NCBI RefSeq assembly: GCF_004770905.1
Contig: NZ_RQHT01000014.1
Location: 1,116,001 to 1,180,000 of the forward strand
Length of the DNA: 64,000 bases
Direction: 5' to 3'
DNA from: Leptospira bandrabouensis
GTDB lineage: Bacteria > Spirochaetota > Leptospiria > Leptospirales > Leptospiraceae
Shown here: in pieces, positions 53,507-62,921 of the stretch
How positions within the stretch are numbered: position 1 is the stretch's first letter
Layout of the letters: each line of letters starts with the position of its first letter
The notes under the pieces: generated by a model
The model's input: the letters and a program-made list of their open reading frames with translations, nothing else
The model's database searches: none
What the model was told of the DNA's origin: nothing
Position numbers and translations under genes: made by a program

Positions 53507-55741
53507 TTAGTCTTTGTTCCGAATGGAATTTATGGAAGATCGAATGAGGCCTTCCGATTTTCCACCGACCCGAAGGAATGCGGGAGGTTTACCAATGGGA
53601 GCAGGGACTTGGATTTTTCTGTATCCATCGTAAGTGGTTCCTGTCCAAAGGTGTAACCATCTGCCACGAGGAAGATAAACTTCCTGTACAATTTCTCCAC
53701 TTTCTACGACGGGAGCCACAAGAAGGTCATTTCCTAGAAAAAATTGGTATTTGAAATTTAATAAATTTTTATCTTCCGGTTCGACCAAATAATTATGACG
53801 GACAACAGGGATTCCAGTGATCGATGCTTCTTCCACCAAACTTTGGATATATGGTTTAAGCGCAAAATGGATTCTTGCAATTTTTGCAAAAAGATTCACC
53901 GTATCTTCATCACCGAGGGATTTGGTTCCATCAGGTTTGGTATAAGTGTACACTTGCCAGTTTTTGAGAGGTTTATTTCCTTCGTGGGTTCTAAAAACCG
54001 GTGTAAAGGCAGATGCTTCAGCCCATCGCAAAAGAAGTTCTTTCGATCTATGGTAGTTTCGGAGTGGATTGGAAATGGTAGTGTATCCACCAATGTCACT
54101 ATGATTTAACGCATAACCACTTATCCCTGAACTAGTAAGTCCAATGATGGAAGATGCAAGCCCGTCATTGGTTCCGAAACTCACCATCTGGTCCCCTTCC
54201 CAAAAGAGAGTGGAATAAGCATTGGAATAACTGTATCCGGCTCTTGTGAAAAATACAATTTTTCCTTCCATACCGGCTTCTTTTATGGCTTCTCGATTGA
54301 TTCTTGCCCAATCTACCGGATAACGGTTGTGATAGATTTTTGCATCGATTCCAGAATATAATTTCGCATCATAAGGCAACCACTCTCCAAAATCTGCCAT
54401 CCAACCAGAAAGACCCATTCCAATCATATTCTTTTTGATGAGATCCTTCGTCCAACGAACCGCAGCGGGATTGGTAAGGTCAATGAGGTAAGCGGGAAAG
54501 CCAACGGTTTGGATGAGATAGTCTTCGCCTTGGGAATTTTTGACCAAGTATCCTTTGGATTTTGCTTCCGTTAAGAGTGGGTTAGTAAAATCATCTCCCA
54601 GTTTTTTAGGATCGGTATCAGCCAGGAAGGAATTAATATAACCTAATACCTGTACGTTTTGATCATTCATAGACTTCACAAATTTTTTAAAGTCTGGATA
54701 CAAAGTATCATCCGCATACCATCGCCATTTGAGTTGATCACCAAAATTGGTCACTCTTCGTCCACACCAATCTTGGATCCAAAGTGCTGTGACTGGATTT
54801 CCTGCATCTTTTGCTTGTTTGACGATTGCAGAAACTTTTTCTGTTCCTCCTTGGACACCAAGCCAAGTGCCGTAGGCCCAATCGGGAAGTTTTGGAAATC
54901 TCCCTGTTTTTTTGGTATAAGCTTCAATCAGGGATTTGGAAGAATTTCCAATCCAAATGGTTCCGGTTAATGATTTTTCGGATTGGAAATCCCAAAACTC
55001 CACTTTGGTTTTTTTGGTGTCACTAAAATCAAAATTCGCATAACCGCTGTTTTCAAAAAATACAGAACGGTTTTCGGAAGTGATGTAGTGAGGAATGGGA
55101 GCGTAAGTTGTATATGCGTTTCCACCGGCACCTGCCATGATGTTGGCTCCGGTAGTGATGGGTTGGTCTCCCCGTCCTATTCCTTGTTCTTCCGTAAATA
55201 AAAAGGGAGTTTTTCCTTTGAGTTCATCATAAGTAAACTGTTCGCCTAACCCAAAAATTTTTTCATCTGGGGATGAACCGTAATGGAACTGGATTCTATT
55301 CAAGCTGAGATCGGAAAGAGTGATTTTAAATTCTACCTCCGTATCTGATTTGGTTTGGAAAATGAGCTGGTAATCAGTGGAACAATCTTTACCAGTTAAC
55401 TTTCCTTTGATGGTAACTTTACCAGGTTCTTTTTTGATTTCGTCTATGGATTGTTTGTCACAAGTTTTTTGTAGGCTTTCTTTAAATTGAAAGGATGCCA
55501 TTCGATATTTAGATATGGTTTCCTTCGTAGAGGACTTAAGGAATGGCTCTTCGAGAGAAAGTTTGATAAAGTCTTTTGAGAGGGATTGGTTTCTTAAAGT
55601 GAATTCATTTGTCGATTGAATCCATTGGACTTTTGGAGTGAGGGAAAACGATTCTTCTGTATGCGGAAAATTAGAAATGATGCGGGAAGCACATTCCAAA
55701 AAGAACAGTGATAGAGATAAGGATATCAAACGAAATGCCAT
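53507..55741 (-). CDS. GH31 alpha-glycosidase lipoprotein, YihQ-related
   Basis: A 744-residue GH31 enzyme carrying a lipoprotein-type signal (MAFRLISLSLSLFFLEC). The nucleophile Asp450 is in SGWMADFGEW and the acid/base Asp517 is in FWEGDQMVSFG. The segments FGLGEQFTYDELKGK, LGVQGGTE, DWCGRRVTNFG and HSDIGGYTT align with my memory of E. coli YihQ, the sulfoquinovosidase. The sulfonate-binding Arg301 of YihQ corresponds to Gln336 here (FGDQLKW versus FGKRVMW), while Trp339 is kept. It is therefore more probably an alpha-glucosidase with a different substrate. It would act in the periplasm or on the surface. The rhodanese gene is 59 bases upstream on the same strand. Confidence 0.88.
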   Translation of the reverse strand: MAFRLISLSLSLFFLECASRIISNFPHTEESFSLTPKVQWIQSTNEFTLRNQSLSKDFIKLSLEEPFLKSSTKETISKYRMASFQFKESLQKTCDKQSIDEIKKEPGKVTIKGKLTGKDCSTDYQLIFQTKSDTEVEFKITLSDLSLNRIQFHYGSSPDEKIFGLGEQFTYDELKGKTPFLFTEEQGIGRGDQPITTGANIMAGAGGNAYTTYAPIPHYITSENRSVFFENSGYANFDFSDTKKTKVEFWDFQSEKSLTGTIWIGNSSKSLIEAYTKKTGRFPKLPDWAYGTWLGVQGGTEKVSAIVKQAKDAGNPVTALWIQDWCGRRVTNFGDQLKWRWYADDTLYPDFKKFVKSMNDQNVQVLGYINSFLADTDPKKLGDDFTNPLLTEAKSKGYLVKNSQGEDYLIQTVGFPAYLIDLTNPAAVRWTKDLIKKNMIGMGLSGWMADFGEWLPYDAKLYSGIDAKIYHNRYPVDWARINREAIKEAGMEGKIVFFTRAGYSYSNAYSTLFWEGDQMVSFGTNDGLASSIIGLTSSGISGYALNHSDIGGYTTISNPLRNYHRSKELLLRWAEASAFTPVFRTHEGNKPLKNWQVYTYTKPDGTKSLGDEDTVNLFAKIARIHFALKPYIQSLVEEASITGIPVVRHNYLVEPEDKNLLNFKYQFFLGNDLLVAPVVESGEIVQEVYLPRGRWLHLWTGTTYDGYRKIQVPAPIGKPPAFLRVGGKSEGLIRSSINSIRNKD

Positions 55742-55800
55742 CGACCCCTCCAGGAGCAGAGATTAGTGGATCGATGGTTTGAGGATTCGTAAATACTTTT

Positions 55801-56649
55801 TTAAACTTTCTTGCGATCGACTCCACCCACACGAGGTGCCGCCGCCGCCCCTTGTTTGGCACCAAATACAGCTACGGCTTGTTTTGGTAGGCTAGATTTT
55901 CTCCATTCAAACCAAGAACCTTGGTAAGTGGTGACATCAATATAACCTGCTTCTCTGAGCATGAGAGCGAGTAAACAAGAGCGCGCACCATTGTAATCGT
56001 AAATCACAGTAGGTCGTTCTGGCATAAAAGGAAATCCATTTAGGCGTTTTTTGAAAAGGGAACGTTCGATGAGATTTGCTTCTCCATCGTATAAGTTTCT
56101 CCAATCCCATAAAAATGCCCCTGGCAAACGTCCACAAAGAGTTCCTTCTTCTGGAGCAGTAAGACGTGGCAATCTGCCTTCATATTCGTCCATGGTTCTT
56201 GCATCAAAGATTTGGAGTTTGGTAAGATTTCGTTCCATAAAGGCCTTGTCGACAACACCTTCAATGGGTTTAGCTTTGTCAGCAATCGGAGGTTCTATTT
56301 TCTGTTCCCCTTTTGCTTTTTTGCCGTCAACTGGCCATTTTTGGCCAAGAACATAAGCGTCTTTAATTCCCATCCCACGTAGCAAATACACCATACGGGT
56401 GGAAAACATTCCCATTCCTTCATCGAAGACAATGATACGTGTTTTTTTGGATTTTTGAAATTCTTGTACGACGGCCATCATCGGTCCGTACAATTTCTTT
56501 TGTGATTCTGGATCAGATCCGAATGCTTTTTTGATAAATGGATAGTAATAAGCACCTTCTAATGTTTCTTCTTCATATGCTGATTGGGAACGACAATCGA
56601 TGAGGAAGTCACCAGGTTCTATTTCGGTTTTAAGAAAGTTCCAGTTCAA
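55801..56649 (-). CDS. Tandem-rhodanese sulfurtransferase-like protein without catalytic Cys
   Basis: A 282-residue protein with two rhodanese domains (about 10-110 and 135-260), the architecture of thiosulfate/3-mercaptopyruvate sulfurtransferases. In the C-terminal domain the active-site loop, normally C-x-x-G-x-x-A, reads YDYNGARSC: Asp218 occupies the catalytic Cys position, though Cys225 seven residues on is kept. The GSWFEWR segment that closes the domain is normal. Persulfide transfer by the usual route is unlikely. A C-terminal tail ([24 protein letters not shown]) extends past the domain. It is upstream of the GH31 gene. The assignment of family is solid; activity is doubtful. Confidence 0.85.
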   Translation of the reverse strand: MNWNFLKTEIEPGDFLIDCRSQSAYEEETLEGAYYYPFIKKAFGSDPESQKKLYGPMMAVVQEFQKSKKTRIIVFDEGMGMFSTRMVYLLRGMGIKDAYVLGQKWPVDGKKAKGEQKIEPPIADKAKPIEGVVDKAFMERNLTKLQIFDARTMDEYEGRLPRLTAPEEGTLCGRLPGAFLWDWRNLYDGEANLIERSLFKKRLNGFPFMPERPTVIYDYNGARSCLLALMLREAGYIDVTTYQGSWFEWRKSSLPKQAVAVFGAKQGAAAAPRVGGVDRKKV

Positions 56650-56821
56650 AAAAGTATTCTCCTATTTCTTACATTACTTTTCCCCCCCATGAATTTTTGA
56701 AAGTCTGAAAACCAAAAAAAAAGTTCAACTTCAGTTTGAGACATAATGAGAAAAGAAATCAATTGGATGTAGGTTGATTCTATGGGGTAGAGAAGCCGAT
56801 AATCACAACAATTGGTAATCC

Positions 56822-57691
56822 ATGATTAAGCAGTCATACATATACTTCGGATTAATTTTGTTATTTTTTGTCTCAGGAGTCAGTTTTGCGGACCGCACAA
56901 AGACTAACTTAACGCTCCAATCGCTGGCAGAGGAAGTGAGCGCTTGGAAAGAGAGAAAACCATCTCCAGTGATCCGAAAACAAATCCAATCCAAACAAAA
57001 ATTTCTCTTGGATGATGGAAATTGCCGATTAGAACCAGCATCCCGAATTTCTTCGGTCACATACTTTCGTTTCAGTTGTCAGAAAGTAGAGGAACCAATG
57101 TTGATTCAATTTCAATCCAATCAGAAAAAAAAATTGGATCCTGGTACGTTTCGATTAAGGGCTGTTCAGCGAATTGGAAATAAACAATATTTAGAAATTG
57201 AAACAGGCCTAGTTGCCGGAGAAACAAAACCACTGGCACGATTGAATACGGATGATACCGATCTAGATTATCCTTCTAAAAAACAAGGACCTGTGGGTAC
57301 CGAAGGAAAACTATCAGTTCCATCGTACCAACCAATCCAAAATCCAAATTTATTTTATTTTAAATCCATCTCCCAAAATCCCAAAAGAAGAAAAGAAGTT
57401 CCATCGAACATTGAAGTTTTTTTTGATTCTACCTGTCCTTTAGAATACATAGAAAAAGATGAAAGTTTTTATTGGGACCAAACGGTTTCTTATGTGTTTC
57501 GAATTACATGCATTCGTGATTCCGCTTATAGTTTGATACGCGTGCCATCCTCCTCTTCTGGGAATTTAATTTCATCAAATACGATTTGGAAAGATCCGAA
57601 ACCTGGTGATCGAGTTTTGGGAAGTGCTGTCTTAAAAAAAATCACAGAAACTCAAACCTTTTGGGAGAAAGTCGTTTTGTATTATGAATAA
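56822..57691 (+). CDS. Uncharacterised exported protein of Deg operon
   Basis: A 289-residue exported protein with signal peptide MIKQSYIYFGLILLFFVSGVSFA. The mature region is beta-rich (LMIQF, FRLRAVQRIGNKQYLEIE) with three cysteines (NCRLEP, FSCQKV, STCPLE, ITCIRD; four in total) that may pair. I do not recognise a family. It overlaps the Deg-type protease gene by eight bases, so the three genes to 60492 form an operon. A substrate-delivery or regulatory role for the protease is speculation. Confidence 0.75.
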   Translation: MIKQSYIYFGLILLFFVSGVSFADRTKTNLTLQSLAEEVSAWKERKPSPVIRKQIQSKQKFLLDDGNCRLEPASRISSVTYFRFSCQKVEEPMLIQFQSNQKKKLDPGTFRLRAVQRIGNKQYLEIETGLVAGETKPLARLNTDDTDLDYPSKKQGPVGTEGKLSVPSYQPIQNPNLFYFKSISQNPKRRKEVPSNIEVFFDSTCPLEYIEKDESFYWDQTVSYVFRITCIRDSAYSLIRVPSSSSGNLISSNTIWKDPKPGDRVLGSAVLKKITETQTFWEKVVLYYE

Positions 57692-59141
57692 ATTATTTAA
57701 ACTCTCTGTTTTCTTTTTTCTTTTGCACCACTCGTTGTTTGCTCAAGCAGACCCAGAGCCGGCTGTAGATTCTATTTTCCATTCTGTAGTTCTCATTCGC
57801 AACGAAGGTTTTAATACAGAAAATAAAACCCAACCGTGGATGAAAAAAAATCTATCTACTGGATTTGGATCGGGGCTTGTATTACCAAATCAAACCATTT
57901 TGACAAATGCCCATGTGGTTCGTGATGCCAAAAGAATTCTTGTGAAAAGTAGTTTTACTAAAAAAGAATATTTAGCTGATGTTAAATACATTGGTTACGA
58001 TTGTGATTTGGCTTTATTACAAGTAAATGATCCTGATTTTTCGGAACAAACTACAACTCTTTCCTTTTTAGAAGGGATTCCCAATTTAGGATCAGATGTA
58101 TTATTATTAGGTTTTCCCAATGGGAATGATAGTTTATCGGTAGAAAAAGGATCCATCCTTCGTTTTGAAAAAAATAGATACACCTACTCAGGGTTAGACT
58201 ATCGAAACGTATTAAAAATCAATGCCAATATCCAACCCGGAAACTCTGGTGGGCCGGCTGTTCAAAATGGCAAAGTAGTTGGACTTGTATTTCAAATTAG
58301 TACTTTGGAACCAGGAATTGCTTATTTGATTTCGAACGATATCATTCGCCATTTTTTAGAAGATATTGCAGATGGGAAGTATGATGGATTTCCAAATATA
58401 GGATTTACGTTTCAAAATGGAAATCCTAAAAGTTTGAAACAAGCAATGAAGGTTCCCCCAAATCAAACGGGAATCTTTGTGAATCGGATTTATCCTTCTT
58501 CGACATTTTCAAAAGTTTTAAAAGAGAAGGATTTTGTAATTGCCTTAGATAATTTAACTATCACAAACGATGGAGAAATTTCTCAGTCCAATAAAAAAGA
58601 ATTCATCATTGATTGGATCGAAAACAAACAAATGAATTCAAAAGTTGCCGTGAGTTTTTACAGAGCAGGAAAAAAATACGATGCCGAAGTGAATCTTCAA
58701 AAAAACTATGCATTGGATTTGTATCGAGATTCAACAGAAGATTATTTTCTGCAGGCTGGATTTGTGTTTCAACCAATCACAAGATCTTTTTTTCATTCTG
58801 AAGATGGGGACTTAGATAGCTCTTTAAAATACCATTATAGTTATTTTATTCAAGATTTGTTATATAGATACACTGTCAGAGATATTGTTTTGAGTTATAC
58901 CTTTAATGATCCTGAAACTTCTAAATATAAAAAGTATAAATACAAAGTAGTTGAATCGATCAATGGTCGAGTTCCAAAAGACTTAAATGAATTTAAAACC
59001 ATTTGGAAAAATGAAAAAAAAGGATTTATAGTCCTCAGGTTCCGAGGGATGGATTTACCCATTGTGCTTAGGCCGGAGTCTGTTTATCAAATGAACCAAC
59101 GTGTAAAAAAAAGATATGGTGCAAGTTATGAAGAGTTTTAA
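57684..59141 (+). CDS. Deg/HtrA-family serine protease
   Basis: A 485-residue exported trypsin-like protease with signal peptide MNKLFKLSVFFFLLHHSLFA. The catalytic triad is His77 (TNAHVV), Asp108 (YDCDLALL) and Ser188 (QPGNSGGPA). A PDZ domain follows (about 240-340). The C-terminal 150 residues (YFLQAGFVFQPITRSF and later VVESINGRVPKDLNEF) resemble the second PDZ-like domain of plant-type Deg proteins. It should degrade or refold damaged envelope proteins in the periplasm. It overlaps the upstream gene by eight bases and the pseudoprotease downstream by 14. Confidence 0.9.
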   Translation: MNKLFKLSVFFFLLHHSLFAQADPEPAVDSIFHSVVLIRNEGFNTENKTQPWMKKNLSTGFGSGLVLPNQTILTNAHVVRDAKRILVKSSFTKKEYLADVKYIGYDCDLALLQVNDPDFSEQTTTLSFLEGIPNLGSDVLLLGFPNGNDSLSVEKGSILRFEKNRYTYSGLDYRNVLKINANIQPGNSGGPAVQNGKVVGLVFQISTLEPGIAYLISNDIIRHFLEDIADGKYDGFPNIGFTFQNGNPKSLKQAMKVPPNQTGIFVNRIYPSSTFSKVLKEKDFVIALDNLTITNDGEISQSNKKEFIIDWIENKQMNSKVAVSFYRAGKKYDAEVNLQKNYALDLYRDSTEDYFLQAGFVFQPITRSFFHSEDGDLDSSLKYHYSYFIQDLLYRYTVRDIVLSYTFNDPETSKYKKYKYKVVESINGRVPKDLNEFKTIWKNEKKGFIVLRFRGMDLPIVLRPESVYQMNQRVKKRYGASYEEF

Positions 59142-60492
59142 ATTTATTTTTGTAATTTTCGCAAGTTTTGTCACCTTATTACCGCTTGGTGCAGAAGAAT
59201 TTGAAGACAAACGAGTTGTTGAATCAAGAATTACCTTCCAAAAGACAAGTCATCAAAACCCTTGGCTTGTTGGGGAACCATTTACAAGAAAATTAAATTT
59301 GATTTATGTTGGGAAAGGTCTTTTTTTTGGAGTCACTTTACCCAAACAAAATCCCGTATTTGCAGAATTTGAATCTTTTGATTATTCTGTGCCAAAACTA
59401 GCAATTAAATCTTATGATGAAGAAACAGGATTTATACTTTTAGAAACCAATGGAATCTCAAAACTTCCAAAACCAGTTGTTTTAGATCTCAAATCTTTTA
59501 ATAAACAATGTCCAACGGGTAAGTCTCGTTATGTATTTTTACCTTTTTCAAAAACTCCGATCAAAGTATTTTTGTTTGAGAAAAAAACATCGGAAGAAGC
59601 AGAATTTTTCTTCAAAAATCAAGTGTTATGTGGTGTAACAATAGCAGAGTATTTAATTCCAACTGAGTATGTGGAAACTTTCTATAGAACCAATGGGAAA
59701 CCGTTTCCACATCCAGGTTTGGTTTTTGATGTTAACCTAACTCCATCAGAACGTGAATATTACTCACAAAATATGAACAATCCACTTTTAGTAACAGAAG
59801 TGGTTCCAGGTGTTGGTCCAACATACAATTTGTTTCCAGGGGATTTAATCACAGAAATCAATTCAACGTCTCTTACCAAAATTGATGATTGGGATCGGGC
59901 AGACAAAGTTTATGATTTAATTTTACGAAAACCAAATGGCACTTTGCGTGAATTAGGTGAGCCTGTGCAATTAAAAATACGCAGGAATTTCCAAAACCAA
60001 TCAGTTGGTTATGATTTGAGAGCCTATGATTCTAATGATTTTTTGATTCCCGAAGAAGCTAAAAAAAGAACACCATTATATTTGATCGTTGGTGGGTTTT
60101 TCTTTACTGAACTTACAAATGCGTATTTAAAAGAGTTTGGTTCTGAATATCGTGTTAAGTCGGAAAAAAAACTAGTATATCTTTCCGATTACTACCAAAA
60201 GAAAGTTCACCCTGTTCGTGAAAAGATCGTGATTTTAAGTCGTGTTTTTCCCCTAGAAGGGAACCTAGGATATCAGGAATTTCAAGATTTGGTTTTAGAA
60301 AAGGTAAACGGAATTCGGGTCACTTCACTCAGCCAATTAAAAAGTCTTTTACAGTCAGAAGATGCCACCTACTTTGCGTTTGAGCTTTCTGGCGGAAAAA
60401 TTGCATTTTTCACTCGTAAAGAGATTTTGGACCTCCAACAAGAGTTACAATCCACTTATAAATTGGGACGTTCTTACAACTTAGAAGATTAA
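59128..60492 (+). CDS. Deg-type pseudoprotease with PDZ domains
   Basis: A 454-residue exported protein from ATG at 59128 (an ATG at 59116 adds MVQV). The signal peptide MKSFKFIFVIFASFVTLLPLGA is clear. The N-terminal 180 residues follow the trypsin-like order but lack the triad: YDEETGFILLE replaces the YDCDLALL segment, and no TNAHVV or GNSGGP is present. A PDZ domain follows (VTEVVPGVGPTYNLFPGDLI) and then a second segment (LYLIVGGFFFTELTNAYL; ILSRVFPLEGNLGYQEFQDL; VNGIRVTSLSQLKSLL) that matches the PDZ2 region of plant Deg9/Deg2-type proteins, as I recall. I infer a regulatory or scaffold partner of the adjacent protease. Confidence 0.82.
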   Translation: MKSFKFIFVIFASFVTLLPLGAEEFEDKRVVESRITFQKTSHQNPWLVGEPFTRKLNLIYVGKGLFFGVTLPKQNPVFAEFESFDYSVPKLAIKSYDEETGFILLETNGISKLPKPVVLDLKSFNKQCPTGKSRYVFLPFSKTPIKVFLFEKKTSEEAEFFFKNQVLCGVTIAEYLIPTEYVETFYRTNGKPFPHPGLVFDVNLTPSEREYYSQNMNNPLLVTEVVPGVGPTYNLFPGDLITEINSTSLTKIDDWDRADKVYDLILRKPNGTLRELGEPVQLKIRRNFQNQSVGYDLRAYDSNDFLIPEEAKKRTPLYLIVGGFFFTELTNAYLKEFGSEYRVKSEKKLVYLSDYYQKKVHPVREKIVILSRVFPLEGNLGYQEFQDLVLEKVNGIRVTSLSQLKSLLQSEDATYFAFELSGGKIAFFTRKEILDLQQELQSTYKLGRSYNLED

Positions 60493-60555
60493 AATCCAAA
60501 AATAGATTTACAATTGTTATAGATTGGAGTTCTCTTTACTCTAAGACTCCGACCT

Positions 60556-61452
60556 ATGAAAATCCTTTTTGTTGATGACGAAGATACAATCCGGGAATTG
60601 TTCTGGGAATATTTTAAGGACGAATTTGACGTCACGATGGCCTCGGATGGACTTGAGGCATTGGCGATCACCAACCAAAATACTTTTGATCTTATTATCT
60701 CTGACATCAGCTTACCGAAATTAAATGGAATTCAATTCATTCAAAAGTTAAGAGCTGATGGAAACCAAACACCTTTTTTAGTAATTACAGGCGATAGTGA
60801 CATCCAAATCGCCATTGATGTTTTTAGGATGGGTGCCGTTGATTTTTTTCTGAAGCCATTTCGAATGGAAGCCCTACGTTCTCGAATTAAAAAATTCGAA
60901 AATGCAGATATTGATTTAACCCTTCTTTTTAATAGCGGCGAAATCATACAGTTCAGTTCTGATTGTAAAATCAAACTAAGACCTCAGATTAAAAAATTAA
61001 ATTCTTACATTGCTTTTATAGTAAAACAAATTTTAAATTCTCCACTCGCTACACACGAAGATTTGATATCAATTAAAATTGTATTGTATGAATTACTAGC
61101 GAATGCCATTGAACATGGTGTTGCAGGTGTGAGTTATGCTGAAAAACAAGAATGTTTGGAAGCCAATGAGGATTATTTTAAGTTAGTGGATTCTCGTTGT
61201 GTAGAAAATAATTCTTCCGTTTTTGTGGAAATATCGATGGATGACGTAGGTGTAACAATTGTAATTCGAGACGAAGGAAATGGATTTGCAGTTAACCAGA
61301 TTCCCAATCCAATTCTCAACCCAGCTGCTAACCTTGTCAGTGGACGAGGTATCTTTCTTGCTAAGATGAATATTGATTCTATTGTTTATAATGAAAAAGG
61401 CAATGAAGTTCGATTTTTCAAAACTTGGTATAAACTCATGCAAACAAATTAG
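60556..61452 (+). CDS. Receiver domain fused to RsbW-like ATPase
   Basis: A 298-residue protein. Residues 1-115 are a CheY-type receiver with phosphoacceptor Asp50 (IISDISLP), Thr78 (VITGD) and Lys100 (FLKPF). Residues about 150-295 carry an HATPase_c domain of the anti-sigma/RsbW type: N-box with Glu179/Asn183 (YELLANAIEHG), G1 DEGNGF and G2 SGRGIFLAK. No HisKA dimerisation helix is present, so it is not a hybrid kinase. It resembles serine-kinase anti-sigma factors that partner SpoIIE phosphatases and STAS proteins. It ends with a four-base overlap into the convergent OMP gene. A stand-alone promoter region of 63 bases precedes it. Confidence 0.88.
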   Translation: MKILFVDDEDTIRELFWEYFKDEFDVTMASDGLEALAITNQNTFDLIISDISLPKLNGIQFIQKLRADGNQTPFLVITGDSDIQIAIDVFRMGAVDFFLKPFRMEALRSRIKKFENADIDLTLLFNSGEIIQFSSDCKIKLRPQIKKLNSYIAFIVKQILNSPLATHEDLISIKIVLYELLANAIEHGVAGVSYAEKQECLEANEDYFKLVDSRCVENNSSVFVEISMDDVGVTIVIRDEGNGFAVNQIPNPILNPAANLVSGRGIFLAKMNIDSIVYNEKGNEVRFFKTWYKLMQTN

Positions 61453-62921
61453 AACTTCAATCCTACTGAAACGTAAAATCTTAAATATTCTTTTTTGGGT
61501 TCTTCTACTGTAAATGGTTCTGTGATCAAAACGCGTGTTTTGCGAGGGTCCATCACGGTATAGGAGGCACTCATTTGTGCAAATAATTTACCATAATCAT
61601 TCGATAAAAAACTGAGTTTTCCTATCACTTCGTTGCCTTTTCCCAAAGCAGAATCCGATCGGTTTAAAAATAGATCCGTTCGAAAAAAAGAATACCAGTC
61701 CCAGCCCATTTGAATTCCATAAATCCGGTTTCCTTTATTTTCAAAGTTGGGATTCTCTCGTGTAGGAACATCTCGAAACTGGGGAGGATTTATGGTGTCT
61801 AAAGTTTGATAAAGCAAAAAAGAGGAATAACCTCCAAGGACTCTTGGTTCTGCAAAGTTTGACGCATAACCATTGCTATTTGAATCTAATCGATCTTTTT
61901 TATCTTTTTTGGTAACAAGACCTGCCAAAGCGAAACTAAATTTTTCCCCTTGGGAGTTAAGAGATACATATCCTAAATAGGAATTGGTTGCGATTTGTTT
62001 TTCGGTCCAAGGATTTGTTGAGGATTTTGATTCGCCGAGAAGTCGAATTCCTGCTAAATCTAAAACCCAAGTATCTAAAAATTTTTTAGATTGGAATTCC
62101 ATTCCACTGTAGGAATAACGCCCAAAAACTCTTTGGCCTGAAAGAATTTGTCCATTGGTATTATGGTTGGGATCTGTATATATATAATGAAAAAAACGTA
62201 ATTCTTCCCAAAAGAATGTTTTTTCAGAACTGATATGACCTCCATAAATTTCTCTACGGTATCCAGTCCAGGGTGGTCCAAACCAATTTTCTAATTCTGG
62301 TTTTGCATTTAATTGAATGCCTGTTATGCGAATGTTGGATGCAAAAGAAATGGATGCCGAACCATAATTGGACATTCCAACAAAGAAAAAACCATATCGG
62401 TCGAGTCTATTGAAACCTCGGCCAACTTCAAATGCCAATTGGACTGATGAGATATCCTTTGATAGAAGGGCTGTGAATTCAGAATCGTAAATGGTAAGTA
62501 CTTCTTTATCTACCACCCTTCCTTCCGATACACCCACACGAGGTGCGATGAGGATTCCTAAATTCCAACCTTGCCCCGCGTAATAAAAAAGACTCGGAGT
62601 TGTTAAAATTCCATATCCATAGTAACGACTGGCTTTTTCGGCATCTAAACCGCCCTTTTGGGAAAAAAACCTTCCGCCGCTAATAAGTTCCGTTTGCAGA
62701 CCAAATCCCTTGTCCTCCGGCCCAGAGGGAATTGTTTGGATTCTCTCTTTAACAACCACTCGTCCAAAATTGCGATTGGCACGGTCATCATCCATTACCG
62801 TGTCCGAATACGACTCTGCCAAAAGACTGGAAAAAAAAGAAAGAAAGAGAAAGGAAACTATCCCGATACTTGTAGGGATGAAGAAAATACTTTTGAAATA
62901 CAGACATGGATTTCTTCTCAT
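61449..62921 (-). CDS. Beta-barrel outer-membrane protein
   Basis: A 490-residue protein with signal peptide (hydrophobic core about 12-34, ending SLLAES) and many amphipathic strands with alternating aromatic residues, ending YVSVGLKF with a C-terminal aromatic residue as BAM substrates have. No other domain is visible. It has an upstream ribosome site (GGAGAGGGAAA before the ATG at 62919-62921). It is probably an outer-membrane channel or adhesin-like barrel; I do not recognise a family. Its start overlaps the divergent exported-protein gene (62878-62921). Confidence 0.82.
   Translation of the reverse strand: MRRNPCLYFKSIFFIPTSIGIVSFLFLSFFSSLLAESYSDTVMDDDRANRNFGRVVVKERIQTIPSGPEDKGFGLQTELISGGRFFSQKGGLDAEKASRYYGYGILTTPSLFYYAGQGWNLGILIAPRVGVSEGRVVDKEVLTIYDSEFTALLSKDISSVQLAFEVGRGFNRLDRYGFFFVGMSNYGSASISFASNIRITGIQLNAKPELENWFGPPWTGYRREIYGGHISSEKTFFWEELRFFHYIYTDPNHNTNGQILSGQRVFGRYSYSGMEFQSKKFLDTWVLDLAGIRLLGESKSSTNPWTEKQIATNSYLGYVSLNSQGEKFSFALAGLVTKKDKKDRLDSNSNGYASNFAEPRVLGGYSSFLLYQTLDTINPPQFRDVPTRENPNFENKGNRIYGIQMGWDWYSFFRTDLFLNRSDSALGKGNEVIGKLSFLSNDYGKLFAQMSASYTVMDPRKTRVLITEPFTVEEPKKEYLRFYVSVGLKF

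Noticed and set aside
57684..60492. Two active Deg proteases
   Set aside because: The second protein lacks His, Asp and Ser triad motifs.
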